Below are positions 19,565 to 28,766 of a DNA stretch of 64,000 bases, piece after piece. The stretch spans positions 1 through 64,000 of the forward strand of contig NZ_JABCQG010000008.1 in the NCBI RefSeq assembly GCF_015244565.1. The letters are read 5' to 3'. Each line of letters begins with the position of its first letter. Position 1 is the first letter of the stretch. The notes under the pieces were generated by a model that was not told the DNA's origin, ran no database searches, and saw only the letters and a program-made list of their open reading frames with translations. The position numbers were made by a program, and so were the translations under genes. This stretch comes from Gluconobacter vitians. Its GTDB lineage: Bacteria > Pseudomonadota > Alphaproteobacteria > Acetobacterales > Acetobacteraceae.

Positions 19565-20035
19565 TTAGGGTCTGTAAATCTGGTCACCTTCCGGAAGGCG
19601 GGTGAGACCAAGAAGCGCGACCTCACGACCTGTCAGCAGATCGGCGAGCGTGTAGCGGTCCAGCACTGCCAGAAACGCGCCCAGTGCATCGCCCAGTACA
19701 CCACGCAACACGCAGGCCGGAGACAGGACGCAGGGTTGGCCGTCCGTGCTGTTGCGGCCCTCGCAGTCCACCAGCGTCATGTCGTCTTCGGTGAAGCGGA
19801 CGACCGCGCCCACATTGATCTCCGCAGCCGGGCGCGCGAGTTCCAGCCCGCCCCCACGTCCGCGAACGGTCGTGACGAAACCGCCCTGCCCCAGGCGGTG
19901 CACGACCTTCACCAGATGGTTCTCTGAAATGCGATAGGCCTGCGCGATCTCGCGGATGGAGACGCGGCGTGACGTGTGAACGCCAAGATGGATCAGCACG
20001 CGCAGGGCGTAATCGGTGTGCAGTGTCAGGCGCAT
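19565..20035 (-). CDS. nsrR: nitric-oxide-sensing transcriptional repressor NsrR (Rrf2 family)
   Basis: A 156-residue Rrf2-family regulator. The winged helix begins MRLTLHTDYALRVLIHL with RISENHLVKVVHRLGQGGFVTTVRGRGGGLELA. The Fe-S ligands are C91, C102 and C108; NsrR proteins have three Cys here, and this one carries extra residues between the first and second. It represses NO-detoxification genes until its cluster is nitrosylated. It is divergent from hmp with a near-perfect NsrR site between them, which fixes the identity beyond generic Rrf2. The ATG at 20035 is chosen because the longer frame would run through the operator. Confidence 0.92.
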   Translation of the reverse strand: MRLTLHTDYALRVLIHLGVHTSRRVSIREIAQAYRISENHLVKVVHRLGQGGFVTTVRGRGGGLELARPAAEINVGAVVRFTEDDMTLVDCEGRNSTDGQPCVLSPACVLRGVLGDALGAFLAVLDRYTLADLLTGREVALLGLTRLPEGDQIYRP

Positions 20036-20078
20036 GGCGACTCCTCTGCCAGATTGACAGGCGCAGGTCACGTTTTTA

Positions 20079-20101
20079 AAGATGTATTTGAAATACACCT
20101 T
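20079..20101. promoter_or_regulatory. NsrR operator
   Basis: AAGATGTATTT, one central G and AAATACACCTT make an 11-1-11 palindrome with one mismatch. It matches the NsrR consensus AAGATGYATTT-N-AAATRCATCTT. It lies 15 bases before the hmp ATG and 44 bases before the nsrR ATG, so it can control both. Confidence 0.9.
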
Positions 20102-20115
20102 TAAGGGGACCGCTC

Positions 20116-21297
20116 ATGTCCACTTCCGCCGACCGCAGCCTCACGCCCGAAACCATCGCCATCATCAAGGCGACCATCCCGGCGCTCGAAGCCCATGGCG
20201 TGACGATCACGTCCGAAATGTACCGCCGCCTGCTGGCCGATCCCGCGATTGCGGAAATGTTCGACCCGACGCACCAGTCCAACGGTACGCAGCCCCGTGC
20301 GCTGGCCATGGCCGTGCTGGCCTATGCAAAGAACATCGACAATCTGGGTGTGATGGGCGGTGCGGTCGAACGGATCGCGCAGAAACATGCTAGCCTCGAA
20401 ATCCAGCCGGAGCATTATCCGCATGTCGCCACCGCCCTGCTCGGCGCGATTTCGAACGTTCTGGGCGATGCCGCAACGCCGGAAATCCTTGACGCCTGGG
20501 GCAAGGCCTACTGGGCGCTGGCGGATATCCTGATCGGCCGCGAGCATCAGCTTTATGACAGCAGCGCCCATGCGGAAGGCGGCTGGACCGGCTGGCGTCC
20601 GTTTCGCATTGCCCGCGCCGTGCCGGAATGTGCAAATGTCACGTCGCTCGAGCTGGAGCCTGTGGATGGCAAGCCGGTCATCAGCGCCGTTCCGGGGCAG
20701 TATCTGGGCGTTGATCTGGATATTCCGGGCCATGGACGCACGCGCCGCAATTACAGCATCACGTCCAGCCCGAACCGGAAGGGCTATCGCATCAGCGTGC
20801 GTCATGTTTCGAACGGTGCCGTTTCAGGCTGGCTGAACAGCGGGAAATGTGAGGGGACGGAAGTCCTGCTGTCGCCGCCTGCCGGTAATTTTGTGCTGCC
20901 GGAGAAGGTCGAAGGACCGCTGGCATTTGTCTGCGCCGGAATTGGTATCACACCGATGATCGGGATGCTGGAAGCGCTGGCCCAGCCCGGTGTCACGACG
21001 CCCGTTCATGTCGTGCAGATCGCCCATTCTGCAGAGACCGCGCCGTTCGCGGAGCGTCTGGCGGAGCTGTCCCACAATTCTGTAGGTCGCATCCGGGTGA
21101 TCACGCGCCTGACGGAGAAAGACGGTCGCCCGACTGCCGCCTGGGTGGCCGAGCAGCTGCCCGGCGGAGTCTCGACCTATCTGTGTGGTCCGACAGGCTT
21201 CATGCGTGACATGGTGCAGGGCCTGCCAGCAGCCGGCGTTCCGGCCGAGCGCCTGCGTTACGAGACGTTCGGACCGGATACTGGCGTGACGGACTGA
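20116..21297 (+). CDS. hmp: flavohaemoprotein, nitric oxide dioxygenase
   Basis: A 393-residue enzyme oxidising NO to nitrate with O2 and NAD(P)H. The globin domain (1-140) has the proximal haem histidine H91 in ERIAQKHASL. The FAD domain contains RRNYSIT, and the NAD domain contains AGIGITPMIGMLEA and YLCGPTGFMRDMV. The length matches Hmp. The start lies just after the NsrR site, so transcription is expected to rise with NO. The stop codon abuts the azoR stop; the genes converge with no gap. Confidence 0.95.
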   Translation: MSTSADRSLTPETIAIIKATIPALEAHGVTITSEMYRRLLADPAIAEMFDPTHQSNGTQPRALAMAVLAYAKNIDNLGVMGGAVERIAQKHASLEIQPEHYPHVATALLGAISNVLGDAATPEILDAWGKAYWALADILIGREHQLYDSSAHAEGGWTGWRPFRIARAVPECANVTSLELEPVDGKPVISAVPGQYLGVDLDIPGHGRTRRNYSITSSPNRKGYRISVRHVSNGAVSGWLNSGKCEGTEVLLSPPAGNFVLPEKVEGPLAFVCAGIGITPMIGMLEALAQPGVTTPVHVVQIAHSAETAPFAERLAELSHNSVGRIRVITRLTEKDGRPTAAWVAEQLPGGVSTYLCGPTGFMRDMVQGLPAAGVPAERLRYETFGPDTGVTD

Positions 21298-21906
21298 TTA
21301 AAGCGCGCTGGCCTTCTGCTCTGCGTCCGAGAGGATGCGGGCACGGTCGGCGCCACCATTCGTGGCGAGGCCCTCGGCCTCGATCACGGTGAGGTCCGTG
21401 ATGCCGATCATGGCGAACACGGATTTCAGATAGCTGAGCTGATGCTCGAAGGATGCGGCCGGGGAGCCTTCGCCATAGAGGCCGCCACGGGCCACGGCGA
21501 GCACAACCTTCTTGCCCTTGGCCAGACCTTCGATCCCGCCGCCGGATATGTAGCGGAACGTCTGGCCCGCCACCATGATGCGGTCGATCCAGGCCTTGAG
21601 CTGGCTGGGAATCGACAGGTTATACATCGGTACGCCGATGACGACGATGTCGGCAGCCTTGAAGTCCTTCAGGGCATTGGCGCCGGCGATCAGCTCGGGA
21701 CGGCCCGAAACATCCGGCGTCAGGTCCTTGCCAAGCCAGGACAGCGCCTCGACGTCCAGATGCGGCAGCGGATCGCTGGCAAGGTCGAGGGAAATGACCT
21801 CGACGGACGGATCTTTTTTGCGGAACTGGGCGACAGCGGCGGCACTGACATGACGGCTGGCAGAGCTGTCACCGAGGATGCTGGAATCGATATGGAGAAG
21901 TTTCAT
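21298..21906 (-). CDS. azoR: FMN-dependent NADH:azoreductase / quinone reductase
   Basis: A 202-residue flavodoxin-like dehydrogenase that reduces quinones and azo compounds with NADH, giving protection against electrophilic quinone stress. It begins MKLLHIDSSILGDSSASRHVS (the phosphate-binding loop for FMN) and contains IGVPMYNLSIPSQLKAWIDRI, diagnostic of AzoR, and VARGGLYGEG. The ATG at 21906 is chosen; the longer frame runs through the divergent regulator. A HxlR-type regulator is transcribed divergently 91 bases away, a common arrangement for quinone/aldehyde sensing. Confidence 0.93.
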   Translation of the reverse strand: MKLLHIDSSILGDSSASRHVSAAAVAQFRKKDPSVEVISLDLASDPLPHLDVEALSWLGKDLTPDVSGRPELIAGANALKDFKAADIVVIGVPMYNLSIPSQLKAWIDRIMVAGQTFRYISGGGIEGLAKGKKVVLAVARGGLYGEGSPAASFEHQLSYLKSVFAMIGITDLTVIEAEGLATNGGADRARILSDAEQKASAL

Positions 21907-21918
21907 TTTGATCTTTCC

Positions 21919-21953
21919 GGTTCCTGATCGTAACCAGCACCAGATAAGGAACC
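21919..21953. promoter_or_regulatory. candidate operator between azoR and the HxlR gene
   Basis: GGTTCC (21919-21924) and GGAACC (21948-21953) form an inverted repeat with 23 bases between, inside the divergent spacer. A further copy-like CCGGAACC lies near 21983. It is plausible as a HxlR site, but the arms are short. Confidence 0.25.
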
Positions 21954-21997
21954 TTTGAACCCCGCCGCAAGAAGGCACATTCCGGAACCATAGGCAC

Positions 21998-22411
21998 ATG
22001 GATGTTCGCGTCAGCGAGACTACTCCGCTTCCATCCCCGCCAGACTGCACGCAGAACAGCGATGCCTGTGCCGTCATCCGCTCCATTCTGGCGCGCACGA
22101 CGGACAAATGGAGCATCCTGATCGTCAAGTCGCTCGGGCGCGGACCGCACCGTTTCAGCGAACTGCGCCGTGCGATCGACGGGATTTCGCAACGGATGCT
22201 GACGCTCACTTTGCGAAATCTGGAACGCGACGGCCTCGTGCTGCGAACCGTTACGCCAACGACTCCGCCGCGTGTGGACTATGAACTCACGACGCTCGGG
22301 GAATCGCTGTGGACGCTGACGGAAGCCTTCGGTCAGTGGGCGCTGTCGAACCGTCCCGAAATCGAGGCCGCCCGCAGCCGTTTCGACGCCCGGCTTGACG
22401 CCAACACCTGA
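21998..22411 (+). CDS. HxlR-family transcriptional regulator
   Basis: A 137-residue winged-helix protein with the HxlR hallmarks: a Cys near the N-terminus in DACAVIRSIL, DKWSILIVKSLGRGPHRFSELRRAIDGISQRMLTLTLRNLERDGLVLR, and the wing PPRVDYELTTLGESL. HxlR proteins often sense quinones, diamide or aldehydes through a conserved Cys; here Cys17 and Cys24 are candidates. Being divergent from azoR, it probably controls azoR and itself. dapB follows 24 bases downstream and may be partly read from the same promoter. Confidence 0.88.
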   Translation: MDVRVSETTPLPSPPDCTQNSDACAVIRSILARTTDKWSILIVKSLGRGPHRFSELRRAIDGISQRMLTLTLRNLERDGLVLRTVTPTTPPRVDYELTTLGESLWTLTEAFGQWALSNRPEIEAARSRFDARLDANT

Positions 22412-22435
22412 TTTTTCCGTTCTGATGGACCGACC

Positions 22436-23182
22436 ATGACCCAGATTTCCGCTCCCCGTATTGGTATCGCCGGCATTACGGGCCGGCTTGGAACGCTTTG
22501 TGCCGAAGAGGCCGGGGACGCCCTCGTCGGCGGCCTGTCCCGCACCGCAGACACCCAGCGCAACATCACGACCGATCCTGCCACGCTTGCGAAAAGCTGC
22601 GACGTGGTGATCGATGTCAGCCATGCTTCGACCGTCCCGGCCCATGCGGCAGCCTTCGCACAGGCCGGATGCGCCTGGGTTCTGGGGACGACGGGGCTCG
22701 ATCAGGGCGCGCAGGATGCCGTGAACGCGGCGGCGCAGCATATTCCCGTTCTTCAGGCCGCCAATTTCTCGCCCGCACTGACGCTGTTTCTGGAGCTGGC
22801 GCGGCAGCTTGGTGCGGGACTGCCGGATTATGATGCGGAAATCCTGGAAGTGCATCACCGCCAGAAACTGGACGCGCCGTCCGGCACGGCACTGGCGATT
22901 GGCCGTGCTGTAGCGGAAGGGCGTGGGGTCAGGCTCGAGGACGTGGCCCGGACCGACCAGAACGGCCGCCGTCCGGACGGCGCGATCGGATTCGCTTCCC
23001 TGCGTGGCGGACAGATCGTGGGCGAACATGACCTCGTCCTGATGGCGGCGGACGAACAGATCACCCTGTCGCACCGCGCGCTGGACCGCAGGGTCTTCGC
23101 AAGAGGCGCCCTGCTGGCCGCAAGATGGCTCGCAGGACGCCCCGCCGGCCTCTACACAATGGCCGACGCCTTAAAACGCTAA
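22436..23182 (+). CDS. dapB: 4-hydroxy-tetrahydrodipicolinate reductase
   Basis: A 248-residue NAD(P)H enzyme of the lysine/diaminopimelate pathway. The dinucleotide-binding start IGIAGITGRLGTLCAEE, the GTTGL loop, and the active-site block EVHHRQKLDAPSGTALAIG (catalytic His and Lys) are all present. It is slightly shorter than the usual 260-270 residues, with a compact N-terminal domain. It makes the precursor of peptidoglycan DAP and lysine; asd, an earlier enzyme of the same route, is at 35.4 kb. Confidence 0.94.
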   Translation: MTQISAPRIGIAGITGRLGTLCAEEAGDALVGGLSRTADTQRNITTDPATLAKSCDVVIDVSHASTVPAHAAAFAQAGCAWVLGTTGLDQGAQDAVNAAAQHIPVLQAANFSPALTLFLELARQLGAGLPDYDAEILEVHHRQKLDAPSGTALAIGRAVAEGRGVRLEDVARTDQNGRRPDGAIGFASLRGGQIVGEHDLVLMAADEQITLSHRALDRRVFARGALLAARWLAGRPAGLYTMADALKR

Positions 23183-23193
23183 CTTAAAACAGG

Positions 23194-23235
23194 GTGCAGG
23201 GATCAAGATCCCTGCCGGGCCCGGGCAGAGCCCGG
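23194..23235 (+). repeat. dispersed palindromic element, partial copy
   Basis: A hairpin GCAGGGAT-CAAG-ATCCCTGC (23196-23215) is followed by a second hairpin CCGGGC-AGA-GCCCGG (23221-23235). The segment is nearly identical to the reverse complement of 62672-62710 (same stem, same CGGGCCCGGGCAGAGCCCG). It lies between convergent dapB and xdh and may also terminate both. Confidence 0.75.
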
Positions 23236-23243
23236 ATCTCGCA

Positions 23244-24032
23244 TCAACCGCCAGCAATCGGCAGGTTCACACCCGTCATGAAGCTGGAATCATCCCCAAG
23301 CAGGAACGCCACCACACCAGGGATTTCGTTGATGTCACCATAGCGACGCATCGGGACGCTGCCGATCATCTGCTGGGCCACGACCTTGGGATCGGTGGAG
23401 AAATACTGGCTGCCGACCTTGGCCTGAAGCTCGACCTGACGCTCCCACATGAAGCCGGGCCCCATGTAACCGGGGCTGATGGCGTTCACGCGGATGTTGT
23501 AGGGGGCGAGGTCGAGCGCGGCCGTTTCGGTCAGGGCGATGATGGCGCCCTTGGACGCGCCATAGGCTGCCATGTTCGGCGGTCCCTTCACACCGGCCAT
23601 GCTGGCAGTGTTGACGATGCGACCGTAGTTCTGCGTGATCATCTGGCGCGAAACGGCCTTGAGGACGTGGAAGGCGCCGGTGACGTTGATTGTCAGCACA
23701 CGCGCGAAATCGTCGGACGGATAGTCCTGAACGGGGGCGAAGGCGCCCTGATAACCGGCATTGTTGAACAGGAAGTCGATCTTCCCGAAGTCCCGGACCA
23801 CGGTATCCACAATCTGGGTCACGGCCTCTTCAGATGTGACGTCACAGATATAGGAGCGGGCTTCGACGCCCTTTTCACGGACGGCGGCTTCCGCCTTTTC
23901 CAGGGCCTCGCGGTTCATGTCCAGAAGGGCGATGGCCGTGCCCTCTTCTGCCAGACGGAGGGCGGTCGCAAGACCGATATTGCCGCCTGCGCCAGTGACC
24001 AGACAGACTTTACCGTTAAATTGATTCGACAT
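23244..24032 (-). CDS. xdh: NAD-dependent xylitol dehydrogenase (SDR family)
   Basis: A 262-residue short-chain dehydrogenase. It has the NAD loop VTGAGGNIGLATALRLAEEG, an acidic residue after beta-2 (LLDMNRE) indicating NAD preference, the NNAG motif, and the catalytic Ser in NTASMAG with Tyr/Lys in YGASKGA. The sequence and length correspond, as I recognise them, to Gluconobacter oxydans xylitol dehydrogenase, which oxidises xylitol to D-xylulose in the cytoplasm. The ATG at 24032 gives MSNQFNGKVCLVTGAGG; the upstream extension is not conserved-looking. Confidence 0.9.
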   Translation of the reverse strand: MSNQFNGKVCLVTGAGGNIGLATALRLAEEGTAIALLDMNREALEKAEAAVREKGVEARSYICDVTSEEAVTQIVDTVVRDFGKIDFLFNNAGYQGAFAPVQDYPSDDFARVLTINVTGAFHVLKAVSRQMITQNYGRIVNTASMAGVKGPPNMAAYGASKGAIIALTETAALDLAPYNIRVNAISPGYMGPGFMWERQVELQAKVGSQYFSTDPKVVAQQMIGSVPMRRYGDINEIPGVVAFLLGDDSSFMTGVNLPIAGG

Positions 24033-24335
24033 GTCGAATGCCTCAAACTCTCTGTTTTTCCCGGGACCGTGCCCATGACGGGCAACAAGGTTCACGGGAG
24101 CACGAACGCAGCATGGACGGTGTCGTTGAAAAATGAAACGGGTTCGCGCGCTCTCTTTTTTGTGATTTGTGGCCGGTTTCCGGGACTTTCCCGCAGAAAA
24201 CCGCGTTCAGCCTTCACGCAGCCCCTTGACCCTTGCGCCCAATTCCGCCAAGCCGTCCCCTCCCTGAATGCCACAGCCTGTCTGCCAAGACACCTTGTGG
24301 CCCTTCTCACCACTCATTCCCTGCGAGGTCCCTGA
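24033..24335. promoter_or_regulatory. divergent xdh/metK spacer with leader hairpin
   Basis: This 303-base spacer has no gene. A nested hairpin lies at 24174-24203: CGGTTT pairs with AAACCG and encloses CGGGA-CTT-TCCCG. It could be part of a metK leader RNA, but I could not match it to a known SAM riboswitch class. Otherwise only short pyrimidine-rich sequence is seen. Confidence 0.3.
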
Positions 24336-25520
<1,185 letters not shown>

Positions 25521-25535
25521 TCTGGCAGAAAACCC

Positions 25536-26231
25536 CTGGTCGAGTCTCTCAAACCCCAGCCGGAGCGGCTTTACGGCCGCCAGCGCGGCCATCCGCTCCG
25601 GGCCCGGCAGCAGCACCTTCTTGAGAAGGCGCTGCCCCGGCTTTCCTTTACCTCACCGGAGAATCCCGCTGCGGGATTCTCCGATGCGGTTTCGCGCGTC
25701 TTTCTCGAAATCGGTTTTGGCGGCGGCGAACATGCCATCGGCCAGTCCGAACTGAACCCGGATGTCGGCTATATCGCCTCCGAGGTCTTCGAGAACGGTC
25801 TGTGCTCCCTGCTTTCGCGTCTTGTACCTGAAGGTGAGGAAGACACAACCACGCCGCCTCCCCATTTCCGCATCTGGGCCGAAGATGCCCGCCTGCTGCT
25901 CAAGGACATGCCCGATGCGTGTCTGGACCGGGCGTATCTGATGTTCCCGGACCCGTGGCCCAAGGCCCGGCATGCCAAGCGCCGCTTCGTGCATCCGGAA
26001 AACATCAGACAGATGCACCGCGTCCTGAAACCCGGAGCCATCTGGCGCGTCGCCAGTGACCATCCTGTCTATCAGGAGTGGGTCACGGAGGTGATGGGCC
26101 AGCAGGACCTGTTCGATGCGCCGCCCCCGGCCAAAGAACGTCCCGAAGGCTGGTCGCCCACGCGCTATGAGGCCAAGGCCTTCCGCGAAGGGCGTGTGCC
26201 ATTCTACTGGACTTTCACGCGCCGTCCCTGA
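25536..26231 (+). CDS. trmB: tRNA (guanine-N7-)-methyltransferase, probable CTG start
   Basis: The product (231 residues from CTG at 25536) methylates G46 of tRNA. It contains KPQPERLYGRQRGHPLRARQ, the SAM site FLEIGFGGGEHAIG and the TrmB signature FPDPWPKARHAKRR. The frame is open from the metK TAA (25518-25520), yet no ATG, GTG or TTG occurs before the conserved N-terminus; the first ATG is at 25908, after the SAM site. CTG at 25536 (LVESLKPQPER) is the only near-cognate candidate. The alternatives are readthrough of the metK stop or a substitution or sequencing error turning ATG into CTG. A perfect 11-base hairpin interrupts the coding region at 25658-25682. Confidence 0.8.
   Translation: MVESLKPQPERLYGRQRGHPLRARQQHLLEKALPRLSFTSPENPAAGFSDAVSRVFLEIGFGGGEHAIGQSELNPDVGYIASEVFENGLCSLLSRLVPEGEEDTTTPPPHFRIWAEDARLLLKDMPDACLDRAYLMFPDPWPKARHAKRRFVHPENIRQMHRVLKPGAIWRVASDHPVYQEWVTEVMGQQDLFDAPPPAKERPEGWSPTRYEAKAFREGRVPFYWTFTRRP
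25658..25682. repeat. perfect inverted repeat inside the trmB N-terminus
   Basis: GGAGAATCCCG, a CTG loop and CGGGATTCTCC form an 11-base stem. It encodes PENPAAGFSD in the variable stretch before the TrmB SAM site. Confidence 0.8.
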
Positions 26232-26269
26232 ACTCTCCAACCCTGTTATTCAGCGAGTTTCCTGACATC

Positions 26270-27910
26270 ATGACCCAGATCGAACGCGAAGAAATGGAAT
26301 TCGATGTCGTGGTGGTCGGTGGCGGTCCCGCCGGTCTGTCCGCCGCGATCCGCCTGAAACAGCTGATGCCGGATGCAGGCATCTGCCTGATTGAAAAAGG
26401 CAGCGAGATCGGCGCCCATATTGTCTCGGGCGCCGTGATCGAGCCGCGCACGCTCGACGAACTTCTGCCGAACTGGCGCGATCTGGACGCCCCGCTCCGC
26501 ACGCAGGTGACGGAAGAGCGGATGCTGTTCCTGACCGAAACGCGCTCGTTCGAGGTGCCGTATCTGGACCGCGTGATGCCGCAGATGGCCAATCACGGGA
26601 ACTATGTCGTCTCACTGGGCGAAGTCTGCCGCTGGCTCGGCGAGCAGGCTGAGGCCCTTGGCGTGGAAATCTATCCGGGCTTTTCGGGCGCAGAGCTCTT
26701 CATCGAGGACAACCGTGTTGCCGGTGTGGTCACGGGTGACATGGGCATCGAGCGCAACGGCGAGCACGGGCCGAACTTCACGCCCGGCATGATCCTGCGC
26801 GCGAAGCAGACCATCCTGACTGAGGGCGCACGCGGCTCCCTCACGGGTCATGCCATGAAGCGTTTCGGCCTGCGCAAGGGCGTCGATCCGCAGACCTATG
26901 GCCTTGGCGTCAAGGAAGTCTGGGAAATTCCGGCCGAAAGACACCGCCCCGGCCTCGTGCAGCACAGCTTCGGCTGGCCGCTCGATGACCATACCTATGG
27001 TGGCGCCTGGCTCTATCATTTCGGGGAAAATCTGGTCAGCTTCGGCTTTGTGACCGGCCTCGATTACGCCAACACCTATCTGTCCCCGTTCGAAGAAATG
27101 CAGCGCACTAAGCTGCACCCGGCGTTCCGGGAGCATTTCGAAGGCGGCAAGCGCCTGATCTACGGTGCACGTGCGCTATCCGAAGGCGGTTTCCAGTCCA
27201 TTCCGCGCCTGACCTTCCCGGGCGGTGTGCTGGCTGGTGATTCGGCAGGCTTCCTGAACGTGCCGAAGATCAAGGGCACGCATACGGCCATGAAATCCGG
27301 CATGATCGCGGCCGAAGCCGTGGCCGAGGCTCTGGAAAAAGACAAAAAGGAAGCCGCCAGCATGACGGCGCGTGTCCGCCAGTCCTGGCTGTGGTCCGAA
27401 CTGCGCGACGTCCGCAACATCCGCCCGGCCTTCGCGAAATGGGGCATGAAGCTCGGCGCAATTTATGCCGGCATCGACAGCATGATCCTGCGCGGCCGGG
27501 CGCCCTGGACGCTGCGCCATCCGCATGCCGATAACGAGACGCTGCGCCCGGCCTCGCTGTGCAAGAAGATCGAATATCCCAAGCCTGACGGGAAGATCAC
27601 CTTCGATCGCGTCAGCTCGGTCTTCCTGAGCGGCACGAACCACGAGGAAAACCAGCCGGTTCACCTCAAGCTGCGTAACGAGGCCATCTGGCGCACGGTC
27701 AATCATGACGTGTTCGATTCGCCGGAGAGCCGCTACTGCCCGGCCGGGGTGTATGAGCAGGAGCAGACGGGCGAAAACGCCTGGCAGCTCCGGATCAACG
27801 CCCAGAACTGCGTGCACTGCAAGACCTGCGACATCAAGGATCCGACGCAAAACATTGAATGGTGCACGCCCGAAGGTGGCGGCGGTCCGAACTATCCCGT
27901 CGGGATGTGA
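26270..27910 (+). CDS. etfD: electron transfer flavoprotein-ubiquinone oxidoreductase
   Basis: A 546-residue membrane-associated flavoprotein that passes electrons from reduced ETF to ubiquinone. The FAD site starts VVVVGGGPAGLSAAIRL. Near the C-terminus the 4Fe-4S ligands lie in CPAGVYE and NCVHCKTCDIKDPTQNIEW (C-x2-C-x2-C plus the earlier Cys). The central region contains the ETF-QO-typical GVLAGDSAGFLNVPKIKGTHTAMKSG. It is followed after 106 bases by etfB and etfA, its soluble partners, so the whole ETF electron branch is encoded here. Confidence 0.95.
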   Translation: MTQIEREEMEFDVVVVGGGPAGLSAAIRLKQLMPDAGICLIEKGSEIGAHIVSGAVIEPRTLDELLPNWRDLDAPLRTQVTEERMLFLTETRSFEVPYLDRVMPQMANHGNYVVSLGEVCRWLGEQAEALGVEIYPGFSGAELFIEDNRVAGVVTGDMGIERNGEHGPNFTPGMILRAKQTILTEGARGSLTGHAMKRFGLRKGVDPQTYGLGVKEVWEIPAERHRPGLVQHSFGWPLDDHTYGGAWLYHFGENLVSFGFVTGLDYANTYLSPFEEMQRTKLHPAFREHFEGGKRLIYGARALSEGGFQSIPRLTFPGGVLAGDSAGFLNVPKIKGTHTAMKSGMIAAEAVAEALEKDKKEAASMTARVRQSWLWSELRDVRNIRPAFAKWGMKLGAIYAGIDSMILRGRAPWTLRHPHADNETLRPASLCKKIEYPKPDGKITFDRVSSVFLSGTNHEENQPVHLKLRNEAIWRTVNHDVFDSPESRYCPAGVYEQEQTGENAWQLRINAQNCVHCKTCDIKDPTQNIEWCTPEGGGGPNYPVGM

Positions 27911-28016
27911 ATTTCTTCCGACGATCGGGCGCATCCGGAGCGGAATGTGACTTTTTCAGTCAGTCCCGCTACGGTAACGCCCGTTTTTGTGGCGGCGACA
28001 GCAGCGAAAGATGACG

Positions 28017-28766
28017 ATGAAAGTTCTGGTCCCAGTCAAACGGGTGGTCGATTACAACGTCAAGGTACGTGTAGCGGCCGATGGCAGCGGTGTCGAAACG
28101 CAGGGCGTGAAAATGTCCATGAATCCGTTCGACGAAATCGCGGTCGAAGAAGCGGTGCGCCTGCGTGAAAAGGGTGCCGCAAAAGAAGTCGTGGCCGTGA
28201 CCATCGGCGCACAGGCCGCGCAGGACGTCCTGCGCACGGCCATGGCCATGGGTGCGGACCGCGCCATTCTCGTGCGTACGGACGACACGCTGGAGCCGCG
28301 CGCCGTGGCCAACGTGCTCAAAGCCATCGCCACGCGCGAGGAAGCCGGCCTGATCTGCATGGGCAAGCAGGCGATCGACGACGACATGAACGCCACGGGC
28401 CAGATCCTGGCCGCCAAGCTTGGCTGGCCGCAGGGCACGTTCGCCAGTGCCGTGACGGTTGCCGATGGTCGCGTCGAGGTCGCCCGCGAGATCGATGGCG
28501 GTACGGAAGTCGTGTCTCTCATGCTCCCGGCCGTGATCACGGCGGATCTGCGCCTCAACGAGCCGCGCTATGCGTCCCTGCCGAACATCATGAAGGCCCG
28601 CAAGAAACCGCTCGAGACGATCGAGATCGACAGCCTCGGCGTCGATACGGCCTCGCGCCTGACGGTGGTCTCCGTGGCCGAGCCGTCCGAGCGCAAGGAA
28701 GGCGTGAAGGTGAACAGCGCGGCCGAACTGGTCGAGAAGCTCAAGACAGAAGCGAAGGTGATCTGA
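28017..28766 (+). CDS. etfB: electron transfer flavoprotein beta subunit
   Basis: A 249-residue subunit that binds AMP and forms the ETF heterodimer. It starts [19 protein letters not shown], followed by [20 protein letters not shown], the standard EtfB block. The C-terminal [29 protein letters not shown] is the ETF-beta signature and recognition loop. A second ATG two codons upstream (28011) is equally possible. The TGA overlaps the etfA ATG (ATGA), so the subunits are translationally coupled. Confidence 0.95.
   Translation: MKVLVPVKRVVDYNVKVRVAADGSGVETQGVKMSMNPFDEIAVEEAVRLREKGAAKEVVAVTIGAQAAQDVLRTAMAMGADRAILVRTDDTLEPRAVANVLKAIATREEAGLICMGKQAIDDDMNATGQILAAKLGWPQGTFASAVTVADGRVEVAREIDGGTEVVSLMLPAVITADLRLNEPRYASLPNIMKARKKPLETIEIDSLGVDTASRLTVVSVAEPSERKEGVKVNSAAELVEKLKTEAKVI

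Noticed and set aside
24096..24335. SAM riboswitch upstream of metK
   Set aside because: A nested hairpin is present, but I could not match it to the SAM-I, SAM-II or SAM/SAH consensus by eye.
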